The notes below the pieces were generated by a model, which was given only the letters and a program-made list of their open reading frames with translations, made no database searches and was not told where the DNA came from. From CAYUMU01 sp964445985 (GTDB lineage: Bacteria; Planctomycetota; Planctomycetia; Pirellulales; S012-138): DNA of 64,000 bases. A program made the position numbers and the translations under genes. The stretch lies in contig CAYUMU010000027.1 in the NCBI GenBank assembly GCA_964445985.1, positions 1 through 64,000 of the forward strand, in the 5' to 3' direction. This document shows positions 50,729-59,489 of this stretch, one piece after another. Position 1 is the stretch's first letter, and each line of letters begins with the position of its first letter.

Positions 50729-53173
50729 ATGACGGCCAAGTTCTTTCGCGGAGCCCAGTCTCTGTTTCAAAAACCATCGGGCGTAAAGCTCGGATTGGGG
50801 CTGCTGACTCTCGTGCTACTCGCTGCGGGCGCTTGGCTGCTCTGGCCTCGCTCGGGGCTGGCTAAACGTGAACTCAACGACACCGTCCGTTTCCCGCTAA
50901 CCGCTCCCAGCAGTAGCAGTTGGAAGTTGGTCAATGCTTTCCCCACACTCAAATTCTTTGAACCGACCTGCGCCGTGGCCGCGCTCGACGGCAGCAACCG
51001 AATTTTTGTGCTCGAACGCCGCGGCACGATTCAAGTGGTCGAACAAGAGCACCACAAATTCAACAAACGGCTGTTTCTCGATGTTTTCGACCGCATCAGC
51101 CGCGAACCCTACGAAGATGACGGCGCCCTAGGCATGGCGCTGCACCCCGAGTTTGGCCAGCCAAACTCGCCCAACCGCGGCTATTTCTACGTGTTCTACA
51201 CGGCCGAAGTCGATGGCAGTCGGCATGACCGGCTGGCTCGCTTTACCGTGCCCGATGGCTCACTACTTGCCGATCCGGCCAGCCGCCTGGTTTTGATCGA
51301 TCAGCCCGACCGCGATATCTGGCACAACGGCGGCGCGCTGATGTTTGGCCCCGACGGCTTCCTGTACGTGGGCGTGGGCGATGAAGGCGGCAATCAGCCC
51401 GACGAGTTTCAGAACGGTCAGCGGGTCGATAAGAACCTGTTCTCTGGCATTCTACGGCTGGATGTTGACCAACGTGGCGGCGGGGTCAGCCACCCCATTC
51501 GGCGGCAGCCAGAAGTCGGCGGCACCGCTCACTACTATATTCCCAGCGACAATCCGTTTGTGGGGCTCGAAAATGTGCTCGAGGAATTCTGGGCTACCGG
51601 GCTGCGCAATCCTCACCGCATGAGTTTTGATCCCATTACCGGCAAACTATGGGTTGGCGATGTCGGTCAGCAATTTCGCGAAGAGGTGAATATCGCGCAT
51701 GCCGGCAGCAATCATCAATGGAGCTACCGCGAAGGCCGGTTGCCCATGACGGAAAGCTACCTGAAAGGCAAGAAGCCTGAGCGAATCTATGGCGACGAAA
51801 CGCCCCCCTTATGGGATTATCCTCATTTGCATGGCGATAATTGTGTGATTGGCGGCTATGTATACCGCGGCGCCAAATATCCTCAGCTTCAAGGAAAATA
51901 TATTTTTGGCGACAACGGCAGCGGCCGGGTCTGGGCGCTCCAAGAACGCGGGAACGAGCAGCCTGAAGTGGTTGAATTGCTCAACATGCCGTTCGCCTCG
52001 AAGACTGGTCTGGCTTCGTTTGCACTGGATGCCGAGGGTGAACTGCTGATTGTGATCCTGGGCGACGCCAACAAAGATGATGGCGGCGTGTACCGTTTGG
52101 AGCACGATCCGACAGGCAAATCCTCCCCCCTGCCCGAACGACTTTCGGAGACGGGACTGTTTACGGATCTGGCCACGCTGACACCCGCCGTGGGCGTGTT
52201 TCCTTACGGGGTGAACTCTCCGCTCTGGTCCGACGGCGCCCACAAATTACGATGGGTCATGCTGCCCGGCGATGGAAAAGACCCAGATCCGGCCGCCGAC
52301 CGAGTCGTCTTCTCCGAGAACGATGACTGGCAATTTCCCACCGGGACGGTGTTGATAAAACACTTTGAAATTGCCCTCGATGAAAACCGGCCCGAAGCAT
52401 ACAAACGGCTGGAAACCCGCGTGCTCGTCAAAACGCACGATGCCGTGTATGGGTTTACCTATCGTTGGAATGCCGAAGGAACCGACGCAATTCTGCTGGC
52501 CGACGGGGCGTTGGAAACGCTCGAGATCACCACGCTGAATGGTCAACAGCGCCAGCAAGTGTGGCAATACCCCAGCCGCGCGGAATGCATGGTGTGTCAT
52601 AACAAGCAGGCAGGCTATGTGCTCGGCGTGAATACGCGGCAACTCAATGGCCTCTATGACTATCCTAACGGTGCGCAGGCCAATCAACTGTCAGAGTGGT
52701 CTCACGCGGGACTGTTTACGGCCCCCCTCACTCCAGCGGAACTTGCGGCGGCCCCGCGCATGGTAGATATTCACGACACTCAGGCTCCGGTCGACGAGCG
52801 CGTGCTCGGTTACTTGGATGCCAATTGTGCCCATTGCCACCGTCCTGGCGGCGTTCGGGCCAATTTTGATGCGCGGTATCAGGTTCCGCTCGACCACAAG
52901 AATTTGATCCGTGGCAAACTGCACACCGATCATGGCCAGGCAGGCGCCATGCTGGTACGCCCAGGCGATCCTTCGCGGTCGGTGCTCATTCAACGATTGC
53001 TCGATGGCAATAAGCGAATGCCCACGGTTGGCGTGATGCACCGCGACACTTCCGCCATCAGCCTGCTGACCCAATGGATCGACGGCCTGCCGATTCCTGA
53101 CGATCTGGATCCCGTGCCTGATACGTCGAGCGACGATGCCCCCGTGGAAGCGCCGCCCGTGACGTCGAACTAA
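50729..53173 (+). CDS. PQQ-dependent sugar dehydrogenase-like protein fused to haem-binding C-terminal domain
   Basis: An 814-residue protein anchored by one N-terminal helix (LGLGLLTLVLLAAGAWLLW). The first 450 residues are a six-bladed glucose/sorbosone dehydrogenase-like propeller (RIFVLERRGTIQVVEQ, ALGMALHPEFG, WHNGGALMFGPDGFLYVGVG, TGLRNPHRMSFDP, WDYPHLHGDNCVIGGYVYRG). The C-terminal half has two CxxCH motifs, CMVCH and CAHCH, of the SO_2930 type. It would pass electrons from sugar oxidation to a periplasmic acceptor; this is inference from the fold. Between it and the next gene are 72 bp. Confidence 0.9.
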   Translation: MTAKFFRGAQSLFQKPSGVKLGLGLLTLVLLAAGAWLLWPRSGLAKRELNDTVRFPLTAPSSSSWKLVNAFPTLKFFEPTCAVAALDGSNRIFVLERRGTIQVVEQEHHKFNKRLFLDVFDRISREPYEDDGALGMALHPEFGQPNSPNRGYFYVFYTAEVDGSRHDRLARFTVPDGSLLADPASRLVLIDQPDRDIWHNGGALMFGPDGFLYVGVGDEGGNQPDEFQNGQRVDKNLFSGILRLDVDQRGGGVSHPIRRQPEVGGTAHYYIPSDNPFVGLENVLEEFWATGLRNPHRMSFDPITGKLWVGDVGQQFREEVNIAHAGSNHQWSYREGRLPMTESYLKGKKPERIYGDETPPLWDYPHLHGDNCVIGGYVYRGAKYPQLQGKYIFGDNGSGRVWALQERGNEQPEVVELLNMPFASKTGLASFALDAEGELLIVILGDANKDDGGVYRLEHDPTGKSSPLPERLSETGLFTDLATLTPAVGVFPYGVNSPLWSDGAHKLRWVMLPGDGKDPDPAADRVVFSENDDWQFPTGTVLIKHFEIALDENRPEAYKRLETRVLVKTHDAVYGFTYRWNAEGTDAILLADGALETLEITTLNGQQRQQVWQYPSRAECMVCHNKQAGYVLGVNTRQLNGLYDYPNGAQANQLSEWSHAGLFTAPLTPAELAAAPRMVDIHDTQAPVDERVLGYLDANCAHCHRPGGVRANFDARYQVPLDHKNLIRGKLHTDHGQAGAMLVRPGDPSRSVLIQRLLDGNKRMPTVGVMHRDTSAISLLTQWIDGLPIPDDLDPVPDTSSDDAPVEAPPVTSN

Positions 53174-53196
53174 GGATCGAGGATTAATTAACTTCC
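53172..53196. repeat. 25-bp dispersed repeat, copy 2
   Basis: Differs from 14177-14201 at two of 25 positions and begins at the stop codon of the PQQ/cytochrome gene. It is followed by a REP-like GCGGGAATGACGG sequence. Confidence 0.6.
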
Positions 53197-53245
53197 CTAT
53201 GACTTCGTGCGGGAATGACGGATTTGTGAGCCCCCGAAGCGTCGC

Positions 53246-54760
53246 GTGAGCCTCACTAACCAACCACCAACCACCAGCCCCCCCTCTTCCGCCATGCTGC
53301 TGCTCCTGCTACTACTCGTCGGCCTCGTCGCCATCACTTGGGGCACAATTTTGTTGCTCCGGGGTGGGCTCATGGCTGGCTGCTTGTTGGTGCTGCTGGC
53401 TGGCAGTTGCTTTGGTCACGCATTTTGGAATATGCCACTGGGGCCCGCCCCCATCACGCTCGATCGGCTGTTGCTGGGCGTGGTGATCTTGCAATACTTG
53501 TTGGTTCGCAAGTTCGGTCAGGCCGATCCCAAGCCTTGGGGCGCGGCGGAATGGCTGCTGACGGCATTCATCGCCGTATTGGCCCTCGGCACGTTTACTC
53601 ACGATTGGCAAACCGAGAACAAACGCCCGGCCGCCACTTTCGTGTTCTTCTACCTGCTGCCGTTCGGCTTTTATTGGATCGCCCGGCAAATGACGATCAC
53701 GGAGCGCGGCATCGGTTGGGCCTGGGCGGCGCTGGCGGCGTTTGGCGTTTACCTGTCCATCACGGCCTTTGCCGAAGTGCACCAGATGTGGTGGCTGGTC
53801 TATCCTCGCTACATTGGCTCGGAATCGTACGCTGAATACTTTGGCCGCGGCCGCGGACCCTTTCTCAACCCCACGGGCTCGGGTCTGATGATCTCCGCCG
53901 GTCTCTTCTCGCTGTGGATGCCGTGGCCTCGCGCCTCGGCTCGGGTCAAAACGGTCATTCTGGGTCTCACGCCCATTTTCGCCGCTGGCGTTTACTATAC
54001 GCTCACCCGCAGCGTGTGGATGGGGGCCGCCTTGGGCATGGTGATCATTATTGGCTTGAAGTTGCCATCGTCCTGGCGTTGGCCCACGGTCACCGCCATC
54101 ACCCTGGGCGGCGCATTGTTTTTGATTGCCAACTGGGAAAGTTTTCTCTCGTTCAAGCGAGACAAGGCCGTCAGTGCCGCCGATGTGGCTGATTCCGCCA
54201 CTCTCCGCCCCGTTCTGGCCGCCGTCGCCTGGCAAATGTTCCTCGATCGACCTCTGCTCGGCTGCGGCTACGGACAATATAAAACGGAGCACGATTACTA
54301 TTTGGCCGAGCGCAAGTTTGGACTGAATTTAGAAAAAGCCCGGCCTTATGTGCAGCACAATACATTTCTATCGCTGCTAACCGAGACCGGCATCATTGGC
54401 GTTTCTCTATTCGTGGGCCTGCTCGCGGCCTGGTCGCTCTCAGCGTGGAAACTCTGGCGCAGGGCAACGTCGACCGCCGCTCGGCAATGGGGACTGTTCT
54501 TCTTGGCTTATCTGGCCGCATATATCGCCAACGGCATGTTCCACGACACCTCGCTGATCCCGAATCAAAATATGTTCCTGTTCTTCATCGGCGCCATCAC
54601 CAGCGGCCTGGCGGCGAATGTGTTGCCGACCTTCATGAAGCCAGCGCCGGCAGTTGCCACGCAGGCCACCCAGGGCAAAGCCAACCAACGGAAAAACGAG
54701 GAACCAATACCGTCAGAAACGCATCCAGCCAATCCGCCGGAATATGTGCTGCATAACTAG
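53246..54760 (+). CDS. O-antigen ligase/polymerase-like membrane protein
   Basis: A 504-residue polytopic membrane protein with about 11-12 hydrophobic helices. The central block carries a periplasmic loop (EVHQMWWLVYPRYIGSESY), and the Wzy_C-like motif RPLLGCGYGQY with VQHNTFLSLLTETGIIG lies at about 330-390. Such proteins polymerise or ligate O-antigen or exopolysaccharide on the outer face of the inner membrane. The marked start is a GTG; an ATG 48 bases later (53294) is equally plausible. The last 40 residues are polar. A CCACCA-rich tract lies in the 5' part. Confidence 0.85.
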   Translation: MSLTNQPPTTSPPSSAMLLLLLLLVGLVAITWGTILLLRGGLMAGCLLVLLAGSCFGHAFWNMPLGPAPITLDRLLLGVVILQYLLVRKFGQADPKPWGAAEWLLTAFIAVLALGTFTHDWQTENKRPAATFVFFYLLPFGFYWIARQMTITERGIGWAWAALAAFGVYLSITAFAEVHQMWWLVYPRYIGSESYAEYFGRGRGPFLNPTGSGLMISAGLFSLWMPWPRASARVKTVILGLTPIFAAGVYYTLTRSVWMGAALGMVIIIGLKLPSSWRWPTVTAITLGGALFLIANWESFLSFKRDKAVSAADVADSATLRPVLAAVAWQMFLDRPLLGCGYGQYKTEHDYYLAERKFGLNLEKARPYVQHNTFLSLLTETGIIGVSLFVGLLAAWSLSAWKLWRRATSTAARQWGLFFLAYLAAYIANGMFHDTSLIPNQNMFLFFIGAITSGLAANVLPTFMKPAPAVATQATQGKANQRKNEEPIPSETHPANPPEYVLHN

Positions 54761-54959
54761 CGCCCGCCTGGCAACTGAAACGTCTTCGCTAGCAACCAGC
54801 CCCTGGCCACCCGTCGCCAGCCACCGGCGTTCCCCCCAGCCGTATCCTTGCGGACGCGCCGCCTGGCGGTCAAAATACGGCCAATTGGCCAAGAGCGGGG
54901 AGCCTTGGAAACATAGCCCTCGCCACCCTGTACCGAACGCCCCTGGAGGAATTGCCGCC

Positions 54960-56228
54960 ATGATTCGTGCCTGCCGTCAGTTGATTCTTGGCACATGGCT
55001 ATTCCTCTTGCCGGCGATCGCCACGGCCGAAAACTGGCCCCAGTTTCGCGGGCCCACGGGCCAGGGGATCTCCACCGAGAAGAACGTGCCGCTGCATTGG
55101 AGCGCCACCGAAAATGTGGCATGGAAAACCGCCATCCCCGGCGAAGGCTGGTCGTCTCCCATTGTTTTCGGCGATCACGTGTTCGTGACGGCCACCACCG
55201 ACGAAGGCAAATCGTGCCATGTGATCTGCGTCGATCGTCGCACCGGCAATATTCGCTGGAACACCAAGGTGTTTGATCAAGAGGTTCGCAAGAAGCGTCC
55301 CGAGAACTCCGACGCCACCCCCACGCCCGTCACCGATGGCGAACATGTGTATGCCGTGTTCAGCTCCGGCGGCATCGCCGCCCTCGATTACAGCGGCAAG
55401 CTTGCCTGGTCGAATCACGAAGTCGATTTTTACGGACACCACGGTCTTTCGGCCTCGCCCATCCTGGTCAACGATCTGCTGATCATGGCCTTCGACGGCA
55501 GCAGCAGCGGGGACGACAACAAGATCGGTTGGAAGATTCCCTGGGAAGAAGCCGTGCTGCTGGCCCTCGATAAGCAAACCGGCGAGGCGCGGTGGCGCGG
55601 TAAACGGGGCCTGTCGCGGTTGGGCCACGTCACGCCCAACGTGCTCAAAGTGGGCGACCAAACGCAGATCATCAGCGGGGCCGGCGATTGCGTGCAAGGT
55701 TTCGATCCCGCCACGGGCCAGCGTATCTGGTCCATCTATAGCAAAGGCGAAGGCGTTACGCCTTCGATCGTGGTCGGCGATGGACTGATCTTCAGTTGCT
55801 CGGGGTTCGAGGCCCCCACCATCCGCGTGGTCCGCGCCGGCGGCGAGGGCGAAGTCACCAAGACCCACATTGCCTGGGAACAAATTCGCGGCGTGCCGTC
55901 GCTGGCATCCATGCTCTATGTCAAACCCTATCTCTATTCGGTTACCGAGGCCGGCATTGCCACCTGCTTTGATGCCGCCACCGGCGAAATTGTGTGGACC
56001 GAGCGGATCGAAGGCAAGCATTCCAGTTCGCCCATCCATGCCGACGGCCGCATCTACTTCCTCACCGAGGCCGAAGGCGAAACGCTGGTCATTGCCGCGG
56101 GGCCAGAATTCAAGGAGCTGGCTCGCAACACCATCCACGAAACCTGCAAAGCCTGCATGGCCGTGTCGCAAGGCAACATCTTCATTCGCACCGAAAAACA
56201 TCTATTTTGCCTTGGCAATGCCCCGTAA
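54960..56228 (+). CDS. Exported PQQ-like beta-propeller protein
   Basis: A 422-residue protein with a signal peptide (MIRACRQLILGTWLFLLPAIATA). The mature part starts ENWPQFRGPTGQGISTEKNV, the PQQ-like domain motif found in many planctomycete proteins, and contains repeated W-motif blades (NIRWNTKVFD, GEARWRGKRG, GQRIWSIYS, GEIVWTERI). No catalytic residues are visible, so this may bind ligands or proteins rather than act as an enzyme. The ATG at 54960 is chosen as it begins the signal peptide. It overlaps the end of the convergent 56202 gene by 27 bases. Confidence 0.88.
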   Translation: MIRACRQLILGTWLFLLPAIATAENWPQFRGPTGQGISTEKNVPLHWSATENVAWKTAIPGEGWSSPIVFGDHVFVTATTDEGKSCHVICVDRRTGNIRWNTKVFDQEVRKKRPENSDATPTPVTDGEHVYAVFSSGGIAALDYSGKLAWSNHEVDFYGHHGLSASPILVNDLLIMAFDGSSSGDDNKIGWKIPWEEAVLLALDKQTGEARWRGKRGLSRLGHVTPNVLKVGDQTQIISGAGDCVQGFDPATGQRIWSIYSKGEGVTPSIVVGDGLIFSCSGFEAPTIRVVRAGGEGEVTKTHIAWEQIRGVPSLASMLYVKPYLYSVTEAGIATCFDAATGEIVWTERIEGKHSSSPIHADGRIYFLTEAEGETLVIAAGPEFKELARNTIHETCKACMAVSQGNIFIRTEKHLFCLGNAP

Positions 56229-56801
56229 TTGCGAACGCAGCCCTGGCCATTTTGGATAAAACACCACGGCCCGATCGTCTGGCTCCATCGACGCCACCAC
56301 GCCTTCCACCGCGGCCTGCCAGTCGCGCTCGCGGGCAATCGAATGCCAACCCAACGCCCCGCTGCTGGCCGCCAAGTCGCCGATGGAAGCCAAGCCGGGC
56401 AACCGGCCCGCTGGCGCTACCAGCACCAGCCGCAGCGCCGGATGGTGGCGGCGAATGAGCGCCACCAGGTCGCCGCAGAACGAATCATCTAGAATGAGCA
56501 CCACGGTCAGGCCACAAGCACCCTCTTCAATATCGAGCGCGGTCCACGAACGGCGCAGTTCCAATAGCGACGGATAAGACTGCCATTGCACCTCTCCCTG
56601 GTCGGCGGCTCCTTTCCCACCACCGGTGCTCTCACTCAAGCATCGACCGTGCAGGCGTGATTCCTGCCTGCCGCGTCCAAGGCTTCTGGTTGGCGGCGGC
56701 AACAGCCGCGCGCCCCAGGCATTTGCTTGCCCCCCGCTCATTTCGACCGTCCACCAGCGGTTGGTAAAACTGGATAGCTCGCTTAGCATTCGTCGCAACA
56801 T
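56202..56801 (-). CDS. Hypothetical protein (199 aa), possibly receiver-like fold
   Basis: Starts MLRRMLSELSSFTNRWWTVE, with GAGGT 6 bases upstream of the ATG at 56801. A polar Gly/Arg-rich middle (about 20-75) precedes a compact alpha/beta segment (LTVVLILDDSFCGDLVALIR, LRLVLVAPAGRLPGL, ALGWHSIARERDW) resembling a Rossmann- or receiver-like fold; the DD at the end of the first strand is suggestive of a phosphoacceptor region but the family is not recognised. The C-terminus is a helix (AVEGVVASMEPDDRAVVF). The stop lies inside the PQQ propeller gene. Confidence 0.6.
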   Translation of the reverse strand: MLRRMLSELSSFTNRWWTVEMSGGQANAWGARLLPPPTRSLGRGRQESRLHGRCLSESTGGGKGAADQGEVQWQSYPSLLELRRSWTALDIEEGACGLTVVLILDDSFCGDLVALIRRHHPALRLVLVAPAGRLPGLASIGDLAASSGALGWHSIARERDWQAAVEGVVASMEPDDRAVVFYPKWPGLRSQLRGIAKAK

Positions 56802-57128
56802 GGCACTACCTCGCAAAAAATCAGGTTTCTTGTTCTGCTTCATTTCCCACACGCTCGCATCCTAGGGCGCTCGACTAAAAGCACCATGAACGCTGTCTAA
56901 GTTCGACTTTAGAATGGCATCCTCCCCTTCTGCCTCGGCTTGTTCACGATGGGGAGCCCTGGAAATGAGCCCCCGTCCCCTGTGTATGCCATCGGTTGCA
57001 TGAAGAAGATTTCATCTACGGCTCACGGCCACCTTAAACGGGGCTGATACCATGAACGTAAGGTCAAGCTCTTCTCAAAAATGCACGGCCCCAACCAACC
57101 ACCAGCTACAGCCCCCAACGACCTCTCC
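56802..57128. other. Intergenic, divergent promoter region
   Basis: About 330 bp between the leftward hypothetical gene and the two-component pair. A CCACCAGC-type tract lies at about 57090-57115, just before the response regulator start. Nothing else is recognised. Confidence 0.45.
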
Positions 57129-57806
57129 ATGAGCAGCCGCATCCTCATCATCGAAGACGAAGACCGCATTGCCGATTTCTTGCTGCGCGGCCTCAGTGAA
57201 GAAGGCTATGTGGCCGAACATGCGGCCGATGGCCGCGCCGGCTGGCTCGCCCTGGCTCGTGGCGGCTGGGATTTGGTGCTGCTCGACTGGTGGTTGCCGG
57301 TGGAAGATGGCATTTCGCTGTTGCGGCGGCTCCGTCAAACCGACCAGGCCACGCCAGTGTTGTTCCTCACGGCCCGCGACGCCGTTTCGCACCGCGTGGC
57401 CGGCCTCGATGCCGGCGCGAACGACTACCTCTGCAAGCCGTTCGCGTTCGAGGAACTGCTGGCTCGCGTGCGCGCGTTGCTTCGCCGCCCCGATCAGGCT
57501 TCCGGGCTGGAACTTCGCTATCAAGACCTGGTGCTCGATCTGGCCAGTCAACGGGCCACGCGCGACGGTGAGCCGCTCGACCTCACCGCCAAAGAGTTCG
57601 CGCTGCTGGCGCTATTCGTGCGACATCCGGGCGCCGTACTCTCCCGTACGCGGATCTTCGAAGCCGTGTGGGGCGATCAATTCGATGGCCTTTCCAACAC
57701 CATCGAAGTTCACGTGAAAGAGCTGCGCCGCAAGCTCGAACATAAGGGAGATCGCATCATCCAAACCCGCCGCGGTCGAGGCTACGTGCTAGGAGCACCC
57801 GACTAA
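57129..57806 (+). CDS. OmpR-family response regulator
   Basis: A 225-residue regulator. The receiver domain has the acidic pair in IIEDED (9-10), the phosphoacceptor Asp53 in LLDWWLP, the Thr in FLTARD and the Lys in YLCKPF. The C-terminal winged helix (LDLTAKEFALLALFVRHP, VLSRTRIFEAVWG, IEVHVKELRRKLE, IIQTRRGRGYVL) binds DNA. The gene is followed 81 bp later by its sensor kinase. Similarity to metal-responsive (CopR/QseB-type) regulators is possible; targets are not visible here. The ATG at 57129 matches the family start; the frame is open upstream. Confidence 0.93.
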   Translation: MSSRILIIEDEDRIADFLLRGLSEEGYVAEHAADGRAGWLALARGGWDLVLLDWWLPVEDGISLLRRLRQTDQATPVLFLTARDAVSHRVAGLDAGANDYLCKPFAFEELLARVRALLRRPDQASGLELRYQDLVLDLASQRATRDGEPLDLTAKEFALLALFVRHPGAVLSRTRIFEAVWGDQFDGLSNTIEVHVKELRRKLEHKGDRIIQTRRGRGYVLGAPD

Positions 57807-57810
57807 GACC

Positions 57811-57887
57811 CAACCACCAACCCCCAACCACCAACCCCCAGCCACCAACCACCAGCCCCTAGCCACCAGCTACCAGCCCCTAGCCCC
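57811..57887 (+). promoter_or_regulatory. CCACCAGC-rich leader tract before the histidine kinase
   Basis: The whole 80-bp gap between response regulator and kinase consists of imperfect AACCACCAAC and CCACCAGCTACCAGCCCC units. It contains no Shine-Dalgarno sequence. Similar tracts occur at 51-78, 53259-53284 and about 57090-57115, each just upstream of a rightward gene. Function unknown; it may be a slippage-prone repeat. Confidence 0.5.
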
Positions 57888-59414
57888 ATGACCCTCGTCA
57901 ATCGAGTTTCCGCTTTTTTTCTGCTGGCGATGGCCGTCATGCTGCTCGGCTATTCGGCCTTGATGTATTTCGTGATCCGTCATCATATCTACGACCAGTT
58001 CGATCACGATCTGCTGGCCTCGCTGCACAGTCTCGTGGCGGCGGTCGAAGTCGAAGACGACGACGTAAAATGGCAGCCCTCCGACCATACTATCTCGCTT
58101 GGCGACGAAATTCACTCCGACGAGGCGCGCTGGATCATCATCGACCAGGATCAATCCCCGGTCGATCATTCGCGCAATCTCAACCTCGACTCCGCCCCGG
58201 GGCAATTCCTCCTCCATTTGGCGGCGGCAGAACCAGAACCAAGCCTGGTCGAGATCAACGAGGCAGGCGAACGCACCGAGTGGAGATATGCCCGGCGAAG
58301 GCTTGCGGCGCCCTATCCCAAGCCGGTCTCGGAACGCGATCGCGACGAGTCCGCGGCGGTCACGGTGCTGGTGGCCCGCGATTCTTCCGATTTGCAGACC
58401 AACCTCCAGCGGTTATTGCTGCTCGCCGGCCTCATTCCGCTGGGGCTTTGGCTGCTGGCGGCCATTTTCGGCCGCAGGTTCTGCCGTCGCGCGCTCGAAC
58501 CCCTGCGCACCATGTCATCTCAGGCGCGCTCCATGACCGAGCCCCAGTTCGAGATCCGTCTCCCCGTCAATTCCACCCGCGACGAGCTCTCCGATCTGGC
58601 CCTGGCTTTCAACGAGTTGCTCGACCGGCTCCAAGCCGCTTTCGATCGGCAGCATCGGTTCACAGGCGATGCCGCCCATCAACTGCGCTCGCCCCTGACC
58701 GTGTTCTTGGGCCAGATCGATGTCGCCCTCCGCCGCCCTCGGCAGCCCGACGAATACCGGCAGACACTCACCATCCTCCGCGACCAGGCCATCGAATTGC
58801 GGCAAATGGTGGAGTCGCTGCTGTTCCTCGCCAGGGCCGCGGCCAGTTCGATCCCTCCCGACACGCAACCCATCGAGCTCACGGCCTGGCTCCCGGCCTA
58901 TCTTGAGCGATGGCTAGATCATCCTCGTGCCTCCGACCTCTCCTTCTTTCCAGCCAACCCCGTGGTCGTTCAGGCTTCCGAGTCGCTCTTGAGTCAACTG
59001 CTCGATAACCTCATTAGCAACGCTCTCAAATACAGTCCGCCCGCTACACCCGTTGCCGTGCGCGTTGTTCGGGCTGGGCATGCTGCCGCTGATCAAGTTC
59101 AGATCGAAGTTCAGGACCGCGGTCCTGGCATCGCTCCCGAAGATCAAGCCGCGCTGTTCGATCCGTTCTTCCGCTCGGCTCAAGCCCGGCGTTCTGGCGC
59201 TCCCGGCGTAGGCCTTGGACTGGCGATTGCCTCTCGTCTTGCCGAAGTGCTCGGCGGCCGTCTCGACTGCGATTCCAAACTTGGCCAAGGAAGCACGTTT
59301 CGCCTCTCGCTCCCAGCCGAGCCCGCGGACGACACAAGGTCGCGAATTGTCCCCACTCCAATGGCGACCTCGGCTGCTTCTATCCCCGGAAAACCCTGGA
59401 CGAATCCGTCGTAA
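57888..59414 (+). CDS. Sensor histidine kinase
   Basis: A 508-residue membrane kinase. One N-terminal helix (VSAFFLLAMAVMLLGYSALMYF) and a second (LLLLAGLIPLGLWLLAAIFG) flank a periplasmic sensor of about 145 residues that is acidic (EVEDDDVKW). A HAMP region follows (RALEPLRTMSSQARSMT). The phosphorylated His264 lies in FTGDAAHQLRSPLT. The ATPase domain has the N box (LLDNLISNALKYSP), G1 (VQDRGPGIAPED) and G2 (GVGLGLAIASRL). It pairs with the upstream regulator; the signal is unknown. Confidence 0.93.
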   Translation: MTLVNRVSAFFLLAMAVMLLGYSALMYFVIRHHIYDQFDHDLLASLHSLVAAVEVEDDDVKWQPSDHTISLGDEIHSDEARWIIIDQDQSPVDHSRNLNLDSAPGQFLLHLAAAEPEPSLVEINEAGERTEWRYARRRLAAPYPKPVSERDRDESAAVTVLVARDSSDLQTNLQRLLLLAGLIPLGLWLLAAIFGRRFCRRALEPLRTMSSQARSMTEPQFEIRLPVNSTRDELSDLALAFNELLDRLQAAFDRQHRFTGDAAHQLRSPLTVFLGQIDVALRRPRQPDEYRQTLTILRDQAIELRQMVESLLFLARAAASSIPPDTQPIELTAWLPAYLERWLDHPRASDLSFFPANPVVVQASESLLSQLLDNLISNALKYSPPATPVAVRVVRAGHAAADQVQIEVQDRGPGIAPEDQAALFDPFFRSAQARRSGAPGVGLGLAIASRLAEVLGGRLDCDSKLGQGSTFRLSLPAEPADDTRSRIVPTPMATSAASIPGKPWTNPS

Positions 59415-59489
59415 TAGGTATATTGATGTTCAGGTACTGCGATTCGTCGCCCCCGCCAATCTTCGCCGTAACGCACCGGGCCTCAGCCA

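Noticed and set aside
50347..50739. 130-codon minus-strand open frame with a hydrophobic start
   Set aside because: It overlaps an opposite-strand frame of equal length and the start of the PQQ gene; no domain or ribosome binding site was seen.
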